Shown here: positions 43,550-52,350 of the stretch, in pieces
How the letters are laid out: the number at the start of each line of letters is the position of its first letter
Position numbering within the stretch: position 1 is the stretch's first letter
DNA from: JAAYJR01 sp964540755
GTDB taxonomy: Bacteria > Bacteroidota > Bacteroidia > Bacteroidales > Prolixibacteraceae
Assembly (NCBI GenBank): GCA_964540755.1
Contig: CAZIOB010000045.1
Span: 1 to 64,000, forward strand
Length of the DNA stretch: 64,000 bases
Reading direction: 5' to 3'
Program-made: the position numbers and the translations under genes
Notes under the pieces: generated by a model
Seen by the model: only the letters and a program-made list of their open reading frames with translations
Told to the model about the DNA's origin: nothing
The model's database searches: none

Positions 43550-45388
43550 TTAACTTTTTAATGCCCGGTCATAGGCTTTATAGTAATGGCCTATCAATTC
43601 AGACCAGTCGAATTTCAGCGATGCTTCTTCACTTCGGTATCTGAGTGATATCCTCTCACGCCTGTTTAATTGGGTAAATGAAAACATTATATTTGCCAGT
43701 TGCTCTGCAGCAAGGTCGAAATTTTTACCCTTACGATCAATAATATATAAACCCATCTTGTCATGATCCAGTATATTCCTTGAAACGTAATCCCCGAAAC
43801 CGGCAAGGTTACTGGTTATTGACGGGACTCCGCTTGCCAGGCATTCAAGAGGAGTATATCCCCATGGTTCGTACATGCTTGGGAAGATTCCCAGGTGACA
43901 GCCACGGATAAACTGCGGATAATCCATCTTGAACAGAGGATTTGAAGTTGAGATAAAGTCCGGGTGATAAACAACCTTTACTTTATCATGCCTGTTATTT
44001 ACCAGATTAGCCACACGAAGAAAATTCAGTATCGAATCCTCGGAATCGTTTTTCATAATGTGAGTGACAATCTTAGGCAAAAGTTTTGTTTTCCAGCTTT
44101 GAACATTTCTTCTGAGCTTAAGGCGAAGATAATCATCAACCATTTCGCAAAGGTCGGGAAATTTATATTGATCGTCTGATGATGTGACATTTGTATAAAG
44201 TTTCAGGCCAACCTGCTCTTTTATCTCTTCGCATACACTTTTGATATCTTCTATCAGAACTTTTGATTGTAACACTTCGGGATTAAAGGAATGAAAAGGA
44301 CGTTTGGTGATAAAAAAAGCAACAACAGTCATTTTTGAATTTGATTGCTGCAATTTCCAGTTAAGTCTGGCCAATGCCTCAATAGTAAGGTCATAGCCCT
44401 TATTGTGATATTCGTAACGTCCCGAAGTGAAGAAATATATTGTATTATCAAGATCGAATGAGTAACTCTGAAAGAAATGTCCCATAACAAAATTATGGAT
44501 CTCTTTTTTGTATTGAAGGTGCTGATTCTGTATCTGGTGCAATGCTTCAAAACGCTCAATGTTTAATCCGTTAGGAAGTATCAGGTCGGGAGATCGTCCG
44601 AGAAGATGGGTGCACTCCCGCGCTGTAAGTTCGCTTACAGTGGTGAATACATGTGCTCCGTGTGTTGATGCCCTTTCTATTTCAACGATGGGACGTATAT
44701 TAAAGTTGACTGCTTCCGTTTCCCAGTTATAGAATGGCAGATGGTCATAAAAACCATTATCATTCATAGCCAGATAACGGCCGAGAATGGTGGCATGTGT
44801 TGTAAATACTATTTTGATATCGAGATTTTCCCTTCGCAAAGCCGGGATTGGCAGTCCTGACATCCATTCATGGAAATGGGCTATGACTTTTTTATTACAA
44901 AATTCTGCATTGCTGAAATATTTTAAAAATTCCTGTACCTGGAATCCGAATGCAGCAACTTTATTTATAAGATCATTATCTGCAGGCAGGGTAATATGAT
45001 AATTTTGCCATATGGAATGTTTTATCTCATCAAGTTTATAAAAAACAGAATAGGGATCAAAAAGTATTACATTCGGACTGCCAGTGATAATCCATTTACC
45101 ATAATATACCTTAAACCCACGTTCCTGCATTTTAAGAACTGATTTTCCTGCCGGTGAAGAATAATCTGTTGCCGGATCGAAAAATGCTGCTGCCTGATCT
45201 TCGAAATACGGTCCGATAAGAAAAAAATTATCCCGGTTCCATATTTTGATTACTGCGGGAACCTTGGAGCGTATAACTGTGTAAATTCCACCTACCTGAT
45301 TGCATACTTCCCATGCAATTTCAAACAGACAGGTGCCGGCAGGGTTGAAAGTCCCATTTTGCGTTTTTTGTGTTTTATCTGCTTCCAT
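43550..45388 (-). CDS. GT3-type glycogen synthase
   Basis: A 612-residue glycosyltransferase of the eukaryote-like GT3 class rather than bacterial GlgA. It has FEIAWEVCNQVGGIYTVIRS near the start, HEWMSGLPIPAL, TTHATILGRYLA, and the donor-site EPWGYTPLECLASGVPSITS (E-x7-E). It elongates glycogen from UDP- or ADP-glucose. GT3 synthases are common in Bacteroidota. A 4-alpha-glucanotransferase lies 10 kb to the right. The gene separates murI from the ompH/bamA genes, which is a variation on the usual local order. Confidence 0.9.
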   Translation of the reverse strand: MEADKTQKTQNGTFNPAGTCLFEIAWEVCNQVGGIYTVIRSKVPAVIKIWNRDNFFLIGPYFEDQAAAFFDPATDYSSPAGKSVLKMQERGFKVYYGKWIITGSPNVILFDPYSVFYKLDEIKHSIWQNYHITLPADNDLINKVAAFGFQVQEFLKYFSNAEFCNKKVIAHFHEWMSGLPIPALRRENLDIKIVFTTHATILGRYLAMNDNGFYDHLPFYNWETEAVNFNIRPIVEIERASTHGAHVFTTVSELTARECTHLLGRSPDLILPNGLNIERFEALHQIQNQHLQYKKEIHNFVMGHFFQSYSFDLDNTIYFFTSGRYEYHNKGYDLTIEALARLNWKLQQSNSKMTVVAFFITKRPFHSFNPEVLQSKVLIEDIKSVCEEIKEQVGLKLYTNVTSSDDQYKFPDLCEMVDDYLRLKLRRNVQSWKTKLLPKIVTHIMKNDSEDSILNFLRVANLVNNRHDKVKVVYHPDFISTSNPLFKMDYPQFIRGCHLGIFPSMYEPWGYTPLECLASGVPSITSNLAGFGDYVSRNILDHDKMGLYIIDRKGKNFDLAAEQLANIMFSFTQLNRRERISLRYRSEEASLKFDWSELIGHYYKAYDRALKS

Positions 45389-45588
45389 AACTCACTATTT
45401 AGTATAGTAACCTCTGACAATATTCCCTGGAGAAAGTCGAAATATCTTTTGCCTTACCCTGATGTTTGATAATCATTTCTCTGTTAGATACCTCTTCAGC
45501 TTATCGCAGAGAGTTGCAAAAACAAAGTATGAATTTATTTTATTTCTTCCAATTTTAAAAGCATAATACCTATATATCTAAAATAAAA

Positions 45589-45616
45589 AAAGCCATTCCG
45601 AATGACGAATGGCTTT
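45589..45616 (-). terminator. Intrinsic terminator after ompH
   Basis: A perfect 10-bp stem, AAAGCCATTC (45589-45598) and GAATGGCTTT (45607-45616), with an eight-base loop. On the minus strand the stem is followed by a T run (the A run at 45584-45590 of the plus strand). It lies 22 bases past the ompH stop and closes the bamA-ompH transcript. Confidence 0.85.
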
Positions 45617-45637
45617 ATAATTATTTTTCTGTTATTT

Positions 45638-46153
45638 TTACTGTATCCCCAGTTTTTCTTTCACCATGGGAAGTATATCAAGACTTTGGTTGGATTTATA
45701 CAATACAACATTTGATCCGACATCGAATACATAAAGAAGACTCTGTTCTTTGGCCACTTCACCTATTGCGTTTTCGGCTTTATCAAAAACCGGCTGTAAC
45801 AATTCTGCCTGTTTTTGCTGTAGCTGTTGCTGTGCAGTCATTTGATAATTCTGGATCCGCTGCTGGATATCCTGAAGCTCGGTGATTTTTGCATTTCGTT
45901 TAACTTCTGAAGCATCTTCTCCTAATTGTTCCAGTTCCTGCAGCTTTTGCTGATAATTTTGTTGCATCTCGGCAAGAACATCTTCCAGTTCCGACTGAAA
46001 GCTGTTAAATTCAGTTTCAGCTGTCGCCCTTTCAGGCATCAGTTGTACCAATGCTTGTAAATCGATATGGCCGAATTTCAGGCTCTGTGCATTTGCTGAG
46101 GAAATAAACCCGGCGAACAAAATCAGGGCCATAAATTTTATTAAATTTCTCAT
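45638..46153 (-). CDS. OmpH/Skp-family periplasmic chaperone, copy 2
   Basis: A 171-residue protein with a signal peptide (ends SANAQS), then KFGHIDLQALVQLMPER and a long Gln/Glu/Leu-rich helical tentacle region (about 40-125), ending with SLLYVFDVGSNVVLYKSNQS and a return strand pair. That is the Skp jellyfish layout. It should hold unfolded outer-membrane proteins in the periplasm for BamA. It is the last gene of the bamA transcript and is followed by a strong terminator. Confidence 0.9.
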   Translation of the reverse strand: MRNLIKFMALILFAGFISSANAQSLKFGHIDLQALVQLMPERATAETEFNSFQSELEDVLAEMQQNYQQKLQELEQLGEDASEVKRNAKITELQDIQQRIQNYQMTAQQQLQQKQAELLQPVFDKAENAIGEVAKEQSLLYVFDVGSNVVLYKSNQSLDILPMVKEKLGIQ

Positions 46154-46196
46154 AATAGATGTAATGTTAAAATTTTGTCACAAATATAATTATTAA

Positions 46197-46709
46197 TTAT
46201 TTATATCCGAGTTTTTCAAGAACCTGATCACTTAAATCGTATCTTGGATTGGTAAATAACAGAGTTGCTCCTCCTGCCTTGTCAAAGATAACGGCATAAC
46301 TTCCGTCATTAGCTATTTCCTGGACAGCGTTGAAGATATCCTCCTGAAGGGGTTTTATCAGTCCCTGCCTTTTCTGAAACAGATCTCCGTCGGGGCCGAA
46401 GTACTTGCGCTGCAATTGTTTGTATTCCTTTTCCTTACTGATGATCACATCCTCGCGTTTGCGTTTCATATCTTCTGAGAGCAATACACTCTCGGCCTGA
46501 AAATCTTTATACATTTGTTCAATTTCAGTATGCATCGATTCCAGTTCCTTTTGATACTGGGCAGATAACTGATTAAGTTGTTCCTGTGCTGCCGTAAAAG
46601 CCGGAATATTTTCAAGTATATAATCTGAATCGACAAATGCATATTTCTGTGCCAGTGATATTCCTGTAACCAGAAGTATGGCTGAAACAGTCAATATTAA
46701 TTTTTTCAT
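46197..46709 (-). CDS. OmpH/Skp-family periplasmic chaperone, copy 1
   Basis: I choose ATG 46709 (MKKLILTVSAILLV), which gives a proper signal peptide; the longer frame from 46733 adds eight residues of leader. The mature protein is KYAFVDSDYILENIPAFTAA, a charged coiled-coil part with EKEYKQLQRKYFGPDGDLFQ, and ends GGATLLFTNPRYDLSDQVLE. It is a Skp-like chaperone, paralogous to the copy 40 bases downstream. Two tandem ompH genes behind bamA are usual for Bacteroidota. Confidence 0.9.
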   Translation of the reverse strand: MKKLILTVSAILLVTGISLAQKYAFVDSDYILENIPAFTAAQEQLNQLSAQYQKELESMHTEIEQMYKDFQAESVLLSEDMKRKREDVIISKEKEYKQLQRKYFGPDGDLFQKRQGLIKPLQEDIFNAVQEIANDGSYAVIFDKAGGATLLFTNPRYDLSDQVLEKLGYK

Positions 46710-46761
46710 CCCATTAAAATTTTTAATTATCAATTATTATATCTAATTTCAATATCACATT

Positions 46762-46776
46762 ACATATTTTGTGCCA
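46762..46776 (-). promoter_or_regulatory. Weak sigma-54-like site before ompH
   Basis: On the minus strand TGGCAC is followed by AAAATATGT. The -24 half is perfect and the GG-N10-G spacing is right, but the -12 dinucleotide is GT instead of GC. It lies in the bamA-ompH gap about 50 bases before the ompH start. It may be chance. Confidence 0.25.
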
Positions 46777-46788
46777 AATATGTAAATA

Positions 46789-49560
46789 TCAGAACTGCTG
46801 GCCTATTACAAAGTGGAACTGACTTCCGCTGGCATCCGGGGATCCCGGCACCTCGTCAAATCCGTATCCCCAGTCTATGCCCATTAATCCAAACATAGGC
46901 AGATAGATCCTTACTCCTATACCTGCAGATCTGTATAGTTTAAACGGATTGTAATTTTCAAAATTCACATCGGCATTACCTCCCTCAAGGAATGCGAGTC
47001 CGTATATAGTAGCGCTCGGCTTCAGTGTAACAGGATACCGCATTTCCATAGTGAATTTGGAGTACATTTTTGAGCCGGTCCGTGGACTCAGGCTAAAATC
47101 CTTATATCCCCTGAGAGCGACATAATCGGTACCATATATATTATACCCTGACATTCCCGAGCCCCCAACGATAAATCCTTCAAAAGGAGATAGTCTGTTT
47201 GGATCATAATACCCCAGGAACCCGAGCTCGAATGCAGTTCGCAGAACAAGGTTCAGATTTCTTGACAAAGGGTTAAAAGCCTGGCCTTTAAGCAGCCATT
47301 TGTGATATTCTATCCACTTATATTTTTCCTTGTTGGTAATATCCGGTGAACTGTAATCTTTTCCTGAAAACACTGAAAACGGGGGAGTTGCTTTAAGTGA
47401 AACTGTAAATTGCGACCCCCTGCGCGAATAAAGCGGATTATCAACTGAGTTCCTGCCAAATACAGTTTTAAAGCTGAAATTATTAAATGTGCCGTTTACT
47501 TTTCCTTCTTCATCGGCCATGAAATAAAAATAACTGCCCATATTCTGCAGAAGGTAATGTTCGAGGGACAGTTCATGATAAACTGTAAAATAGTCATCCG
47601 GGAATGAAAGGCGGTAGCCATAACCCATTGCAACTGCCGTAGTTTCCCAGATCTGATCGTTTTCATCATTTTCATCTTCCGACCCGTAGTTATATTGATA
47701 TTGAGGATAACCATATCCATATCCGTAACCGTAAGGACTGTATCCCCCGTAACCCCCATAACCTCCGTAACCTCCGTAGCCTCCGTAGCCTCCGTAACCG
47801 CCGTAACCGCCATAACCGCCGTAGGGTGAATATCCGTAACCATAAGGAGAATAACCTCCGTAACCGTAAGGCGAGTATCCGCCAGACCCTCCGTAGGGGC
47901 TGTATGACTGATAATATTTATTGGCGCTGTAATTAATCTTTGAATGGGATAATGAAAGAGAGAAAGAGTTTGGCTTTTTGCCTCCCAGCCACGGCTCTAT
48001 AAATGACAGGCTTATGGTCCTGTAATACCTCCCGCTTGTCTGGTAACGAAGACTAAGAGTTTGTCCGTCTCCCGTGGGAAGAGGCCTCCATGCTTCTTTA
48101 TTTAATATATTGCGGACAGAAAAGTTTGCAAATTTCAGTCCGACCGATCCGACAAACATACCGGCTCCCCATCCTCCGGAGAGTTCAATCTGGTCATTTG
48201 CCTTTTCCTGAAGCTGATATTCAATGTCAACAGTGCCTTCTTCGGGTTGAGGTCTTACATCAGGATTAATAGCTTCAGGATCAAAATGGCCCAACTGGGA
48301 AAGCTCTCTCACAGAGCGGATAATTGCCTCTTTGCTGAACAGGTCACCAGGATAAGTGCGCAGTTCGCGTCGTGCAACATGTTCATGTGTTTTTGTATTG
48401 CCGGTAATAAGCACTTTGTTGATCGTTGCCTGTTTACCCTCGCGAATACGCATTTCGTAGTCGATTGTATCATTTTCGATATTAATTTCAAGCGGCTGAA
48501 GATCAAAAAAGAGATAACCCTCGTTCAGATAAAGATTGTTAAGTCCCTCGTCATTATCGAAAAGTCTTTTTTCAAGCAGGGACTGATTGAAAACATCTCC
48601 TTTCTCGATCCCAAGATAATTGGTTAGGTAATCTGACGGGTAAATTGTATTTCCAACCCATTGAATATCTCCGAAATAATATTTTTCTCCTTCGTCAACC
48701 CATATTTCAACATTAACCCTCGGCTTATTCTTTTTCCCGACTTCAACCTGATAAATAGTATCCTCTATTATCATAGCATCTCTGTACCCTTTTTCATTGT
48801 ATTTATCTATCAGGTTAACCTTATCTTTTTCATATTCTTCGTTTAGGAATTTTTTAGTCCTGAAAAAGTTTTTCAATTCTTTGGCATTAGTTTTTTTCAT
48901 GGCTCTTTCGAGAACATTGTCCTTTATCTCTTCATTACCATGAATGACAACGTCATTGACTTTTACCTTTTCTTTTTTGTCAACATATATGTCAAGGATT
49001 ATGCTGTTATTCATTGTAGTATCATCCCGCTGAACAATATTTACGTCTGTGTTCAGAAATCCTTTTGCAAGGAATATATTTTTTATCTGGCGTTCAGCGT
49101 TGTTTATCTGGTTTTCGGTAATCTGGCTGCCCTTGAGCAGCAGTACTTTCTCTGTAATGTCGTCCTTTTCCGATTTGTTTACGCCAAAAAAGTTTACATC
49201 GGAGAGCCTGGGCCGTTCCTGTAAATAGATGTCAAGCCAGATTTGGTCGTCTATTATTTTTGTTGCAGTGATTCTGACGTCCGAAAAAAGACCCTGTTGC
49301 CAAAGTTTTTTTATTGCATTGGTAATTGCTTCTCCCGGTACCTCGATCTCCTGTCCTGTTGTCAATCCGGAAAGTTGTATCAGAACAGATTTATCGAGAT
49401 AGCGGATACCTGAGATTTGCACATCAGCTATCGTATATTTACGCGGGCTTGAATAATATATTGAAAAGTTGGTGCCATCATCAATTTGTGCAAAAGCGCC
49501 GGGTAAAGTAACAATAATAAAAAACAGCAGGAATATAATTTGTTTTCGTATTCTGATCAT
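46789..49560 (-). CDS. bamA: BamA outer-membrane protein assembly factor
   Basis: A 923-residue Omp85 protein. After the signal (1-24) come five POTRA-type repeats (about 40-430), seen in ISGIRYLDKSVLIQLSGLTT, VNFFGVNKSEKDDI, VVIHGNEEIKDN, IQWVGNTIYPSDYL and VLITGNTKTHEHVARRELRT. A 16-strand barrel follows, with YSPFEGFIVGGSGMSGY-like and RGYKDFSLSPRTGS (the VRGF/Y lid region) near residue 820. Residues 553-626 form a Gly/Tyr-rich insertion with GGY repeats, probably an extracellular loop. It inserts outer-membrane proteins. The gene follows uppS and precedes the two ompH genes. Confidence 0.94.
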   Translation of the reverse strand: MIRIRKQIIFLLFFIIVTLPGAFAQIDDGTNFSIYYSSPRKYTIADVQISGIRYLDKSVLIQLSGLTTGQEIEVPGEAITNAIKKLWQQGLFSDVRITATKIIDDQIWLDIYLQERPRLSDVNFFGVNKSEKDDITEKVLLLKGSQITENQINNAERQIKNIFLAKGFLNTDVNIVQRDDTTMNNSIILDIYVDKKEKVKVNDVVIHGNEEIKDNVLERAMKKTNAKELKNFFRTKKFLNEEYEKDKVNLIDKYNEKGYRDAMIIEDTIYQVEVGKKNKPRVNVEIWVDEGEKYYFGDIQWVGNTIYPSDYLTNYLGIEKGDVFNQSLLEKRLFDNDEGLNNLYLNEGYLFFDLQPLEINIENDTIDYEMRIREGKQATINKVLITGNTKTHEHVARRELRTYPGDLFSKEAIIRSVRELSQLGHFDPEAINPDVRPQPEEGTVDIEYQLQEKANDQIELSGGWGAGMFVGSVGLKFANFSVRNILNKEAWRPLPTGDGQTLSLRYQTSGRYYRTISLSFIEPWLGGKKPNSFSLSLSHSKINYSANKYYQSYSPYGGSGGYSPYGYGGYSPYGYGYSPYGGYGGYGGYGGYGGYGGYGGYGGYGGYSPYGYGYGYGYPQYQYNYGSEDENDENDQIWETTAVAMGYGYRLSFPDDYFTVYHELSLEHYLLQNMGSYFYFMADEEGKVNGTFNNFSFKTVFGRNSVDNPLYSRRGSQFTVSLKATPPFSVFSGKDYSSPDITNKEKYKWIEYHKWLLKGQAFNPLSRNLNLVLRTAFELGFLGYYDPNRLSPFEGFIVGGSGMSGYNIYGTDYVALRGYKDFSLSPRTGSKMYSKFTMEMRYPVTLKPSATIYGLAFLEGGNADVNFENYNPFKLYRSAGIGVRIYLPMFGLMGIDWGYGFDEVPGSPDASGSQFHFVIGQQF
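47747..47824 (-). repeat. 9-bp tandem repeat encoding (GGY)n in BamA
   Basis: Eight units of nine bases on the plus strand (CCGTAACCT and one- or two-base variants such as CCGTAGCCT, CCGTAACCG and CCATAACCG) and a partial ninth. They encode consecutive Gly-Gly-Tyr on the minus strand. Changes between units fall mostly at synonymous positions. Flanking parts repeat the related SPYGYG unit. Confidence 0.85.
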
Positions 49561-49567
49561 AATATTT

Positions 49568-50314
49568 TTAAGTAGTTAACTGTTCACTGATTTTTCCGAA
49601 TCTCCTCTCTCTGTTTTGAAAATCATAAATGGCTTTAAACAGATCTTCTTTCCTGAAATCGGGCCATAGTTTATCTGTAAAATATAATTCTGAGTAAGCT
49701 ATTTGCCAAAGCAGAAAATTACTGACTCTAAATTCTCCGCTTGTCCTTATTAATAATTCCGGATCAGGAAGATGCGATGATGGCAGGTATTTTGAAAACA
49801 ATTTATCATTGATTTCATCAGGAGAAAGTATCCCTTTACTGACATCAAAGGCAATTTTTTTTGCTGCTTCAGTAATCTCCCATTTGGAACTGTAGCTAAG
49901 CGCCAGTATCATATTTAAACCTTTATTTGAATCCAGTTTTTTTATACATTCCATCAATTTCTTATATACATTTGAAGGCAATTTATCCAGGTCGCCAATT
50001 GCCCCCAGCCGTACATTATATTTCATCAGTTCATCAGTTTCATTATCGATCGCCTGGACCAATAGTTTCATCAGTGCATCTATTTCATTTTTGGGACGTT
50101 TCCAGTTTTCAGTCGAAAATGCATACAGAGTAAGGTACTTTACTCCTATCTCTTCCGCGCCTTCCAATGTAGAGCGGACTGCTTTCACGCCCTGTTCATG
50201 CCCGTGAATGCGGGCGCTTCCGTGTTTTGCCGCCCATCTCCCGTTACCATCCATAATGATAGCGATATGTTGAGGTATCTTGTTTGTATTTAATTTATCT
50301 TTTATTGATGTCAT
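49568..50314 (-). CDS. uppS: Undecaprenyl diphosphate synthase
   Basis: The start is taken at 50314 (MTSIKDKLNT), where the ATG shares one base with the preceding TGA stop (TGATG); a longer frame from 50344 would overlap that gene by 30 bases. The cis-prenyltransferase signature IIMDGNGRWAAKHG lies at about 20-33, with LTLYAFSTENWKRPKNE and the C-terminal PDPELLIRTSGEFRVSNFLL and WQIAYSELYF. It makes the C55 lipid carrier for cell-wall synthesis. It is coupled to the DUF6089 gene upstream and lies eight bases before bamA. Confidence 0.95.
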   Translation of the reverse strand: MTSIKDKLNTNKIPQHIAIIMDGNGRWAAKHGSARIHGHEQGVKAVRSTLEGAEEIGVKYLTLYAFSTENWKRPKNEIDALMKLLVQAIDNETDELMKYNVRLGAIGDLDKLPSNVYKKLMECIKKLDSNKGLNMILALSYSSKWEITEAAKKIAFDVSKGILSPDEINDKLFSKYLPSSHLPDPELLIRTSGEFRVSNFLLWQIAYSELYFTDKLWPDFRKEDLFKAIYDFQNRERRFGKISEQLTT

Positions 50315-51063
50315 CACCAGTATTTCCTCTCGTAGGCCGGACAAGGATTCTTTGAAAAATATATCTTATAGGTAATATGTATCCCCGCATATCCCGGCCA
50401 ATCATTGTTATGTATTGAATCACTATATTTTATCGTAACTTCTTCACCATTATTATTTGTAGTGGAGAAAGTCAATGGATCATCAAGGTCATCCAGCTTA
50501 TCAGTTAAGGTTTTTCTTAATTGATATTCCATCGCTACTCCCAGTTTTTTCCCGATACTAAACTTTACTCCAAAACCAAAAGGTATTGTCGGGGTCACAA
50601 CAGACTCTTCAACTACATTTTGTCCTGCGAACCAGGGATTTATCCCCGCAAGTCTTGCCGGATCAAGTGTATAAGGGAAAAACATCATGCCAAATCCTCC
50701 CAGAATGTAAGGGGTAAAAGGTGTTTTTTTCTGCCCCAGCACATATTTCAGGTAATTTATTTCTACCTGCACTGCAAGGTCCTGTACAGTTTTGTTAAAA
50801 TCCCACATAATATCTTCGTTCTCAACAATTCCTTCAGCACTGAAATTCCCCATCATAAACATAGCCCTTAGTCCAACCCGTTGGTTAAAGTTATACCTGA
50901 AATAAGCTCCCAGATTTAAATTTAATGACTGCATTGGAGATGCTTCCCTGATATCTCCCCAGTAAGTTGAGCTACCTCCCCAAACTCCTATATCAGCTGA
51001 TCTTTGGGCAAAGCCTGAAACAGTAAGAACAATTGTTACAAATAATAATACAGTTTGTTTCAT
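50314..51063 (-). CDS. DUF6089 family outer-membrane protein
   Basis: A 249-residue protein with a signal peptide (ends SGFAQRS) and a beta-barrel body: DIGVWGGSSTYWGDI, NLGAYFRYNFNQRVGLRAM, PYILGGFGMMFFPYTLDP and KLGVAMEYQLRKTLTDKLD with DLDDP. The DUF6089 order and its place before uppS-bamA are usual in this phylum. The name reflects an uncharacterised role in the envelope. The stop overlaps the uppS start by one base. Confidence 0.88.
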   Translation of the reverse strand: MKQTVLLFVTIVLTVSGFAQRSADIGVWGGSSTYWGDIREASPMQSLNLNLGAYFRYNFNQRVGLRAMFMMGNFSAEGIVENEDIMWDFNKTVQDLAVQVEINYLKYVLGQKKTPFTPYILGGFGMMFFPYTLDPARLAGINPWFAGQNVVEESVVTPTIPFGFGVKFSIGKKLGVAMEYQLRKTLTDKLDDLDDPLTFSTTNNNGEEVTIKYSDSIHNNDWPGYAGIHITYKIYFSKNPCPAYERKYW

Positions 51064-51367
51064 TTGTATTTCAATTCGTTTATTTAAATAATTGTCCAGG
51101 CATGTTTTGGATCCGCTTTAATCAAAATTAACGGATAAAAAGCAAATTAAATATATTTTTCACTATTTGCCTCTCCTCTTGTTAAATAGCTTTTCATATA
51201 AAAAAATAGCTGATAAAACCATTGATTTTCAACGAACTTTCTTTGTTTGCCCTTTAAAAGCCCAGCTTTCAAAAGCTACAAAAGTAATATAATTCTAAAA
51301 ATAACATACCCGAATGTTATTATAAAACCGAAAGAAAGATTAAAAATTGTTAAGCTCTGTGGAATAA
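51064..51367. other. Intergenic region upstream of the envelope block
   Basis: AT-rich. On the minus strand a TACTTTTG box (plus-strand CAAAAGTA, 51279-51286) fits TAnnTTTG and could start the DUF6089-uppS-bamA transcript, about 215 bases from the start codon. Several AGCTTT/AAAGCT inverted repeats lie nearby (51265-51279). No ORF. Confidence 0.4.
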
Positions 51368-52249
51368 TTAATTGCGCGTGTCAAATCCCCACATTAGTTT
51401 GTTTCTCAAAGTATTGAAAAATGTTTGGCCGGGCAGTTTAAGGGTTTTTAATGTAACATCTGCTTTTTTTATTATTAGTGCTGTAGAGAAGGGAGCAGGT
51501 TCTGAGCGGTAATCCATTGAAATCAGGTAATGGGAACCTCTTCCTTCAACTTCCAGCCTTACTTCATTTTTGTCAGGAACCACAACAGGCCTTATAGTCA
51601 GATTATGAGGGGCAAGTGGAGTAATGACAAAATTTTTAGAATCAGGAGTTAAGATGGGCCCTCCTACACTAAGTGAATAAGCTGTTGATCCGGTTGGGGT
51701 TGCTATTATCAGGCCATCAGCCCAGTAGTTGTTCAGGAGCTGATCATCACACCATGCAGTGATATTGATCATGGATGAGGAATCTGTCTTGAGTACAGCT
51801 ACCTCATTTAGCGTAAGATTAAAATCTGTGTTCTCCATTCCCTTAAATTTAACATCAAGCATAGTACGTTCAATAATGGAGTAACGATTATTGAAAATGT
51901 CAGTTAATGTGTTACGTATATGCTCTTTTGAAATATCCGCCAGGAATCCAAGTCTGCCGCTGTTAAGCCCGACAACCGGAATATCAAAATTACGTATTGT
52001 TACAACTGAATGTAAGAATGTACCATCTCCTCCAACACTAAAAATGAATTTATTATCAACGTCAAAATCTTTGTGAGATGTAAATGTTGAAGTGTAATAA
52101 GGTTTAATATTAAGCTCCTTTGTTAAAAATGCATAAAATGGCTTAAAAAATTGAACTTCTATATTATTTGTCTTAAAAAAACTAAAAAATTCTTCTAAAA
52201 CAGGAATAAATCTTACTGATACAGCGGTTCCGAAAACTGCAACTCTCAT
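51368..52249 (-). CDS. nadK: NAD kinase
   Basis: A 293-residue kinase with FSVGGDGTFLHSVV (GGDG at 73-76), GLNSGRLGFLADI, LNEVAVLK and TGSTAYSLSVGGP, the ATP/NAD-binding elements of bacterial NadK. It makes NADP from NAD. The gene follows the CBS-domain gene and precedes the DUF6089 gene, the usual Bacteroidota order. Its leader contains a diverged copy of the shared block A element. Confidence 0.94.
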   Translation of the reverse strand: MRVAVFGTAVSVRFIPVLEEFFSFFKTNNIEVQFFKPFYAFLTKELNIKPYYTSTFTSHKDFDVDNKFIFSVGGDGTFLHSVVTIRNFDIPVVGLNSGRLGFLADISKEHIRNTLTDIFNNRYSIIERTMLDVKFKGMENTDFNLTLNEVAVLKTDSSSMINITAWCDDQLLNNYWADGLIIATPTGSTAYSLSVGGPILTPDSKNFVITPLAPHNLTIRPVVVPDKNEVRLEVEGRGSHYLISMDYRSEPAPFSTALIIKKADVTLKTLKLPGQTFFNTLRNKLMWGFDTRN

Positions 52250-52270
52250 CCCTTTATATTTTTAAAATTA

Positions 52271-52299
52271 CTTGTGAACAAATTAATTGAAAGTTTGAA
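52271..52299 (-). repeat. Shared upstream element (block A), copy before nadK
   Basis: CTTGTGAACAAATTAATTGA and the following AAGTTTGAA match block A at 20184, 30312 and 58270 with several changes. Block B is not evident here. This is the most diverged of the four copies. Confidence 0.4.
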
Positions 52300-52350
52300 A
52301 AACATTTGAGATTTATCTGTTCTCTTTAAGTTTACCTTTGCGAATATATA

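Noticed and set aside
47747..47824. Repeat array that might be a CRISPR
   Set aside because: Units are 9 bases with no spacers and encode GGY in frame inside BamA, so this is a coding tandem repeat.
47496..47843. Met/Thr/Val-rich ORF of 115 residues inside bamA in another frame
   Set aside because: It is an out-of-frame reading of the 9-bp repeat region of bamA. The bamA frame has clear domain signatures across the same bases.
51265..51279. AGCTTT/AAAGCT inverted repeats as an operator
   Set aside because: Arms are six bases and A/T-rich, and similar motifs are common in this DNA. There is not enough to call a site.
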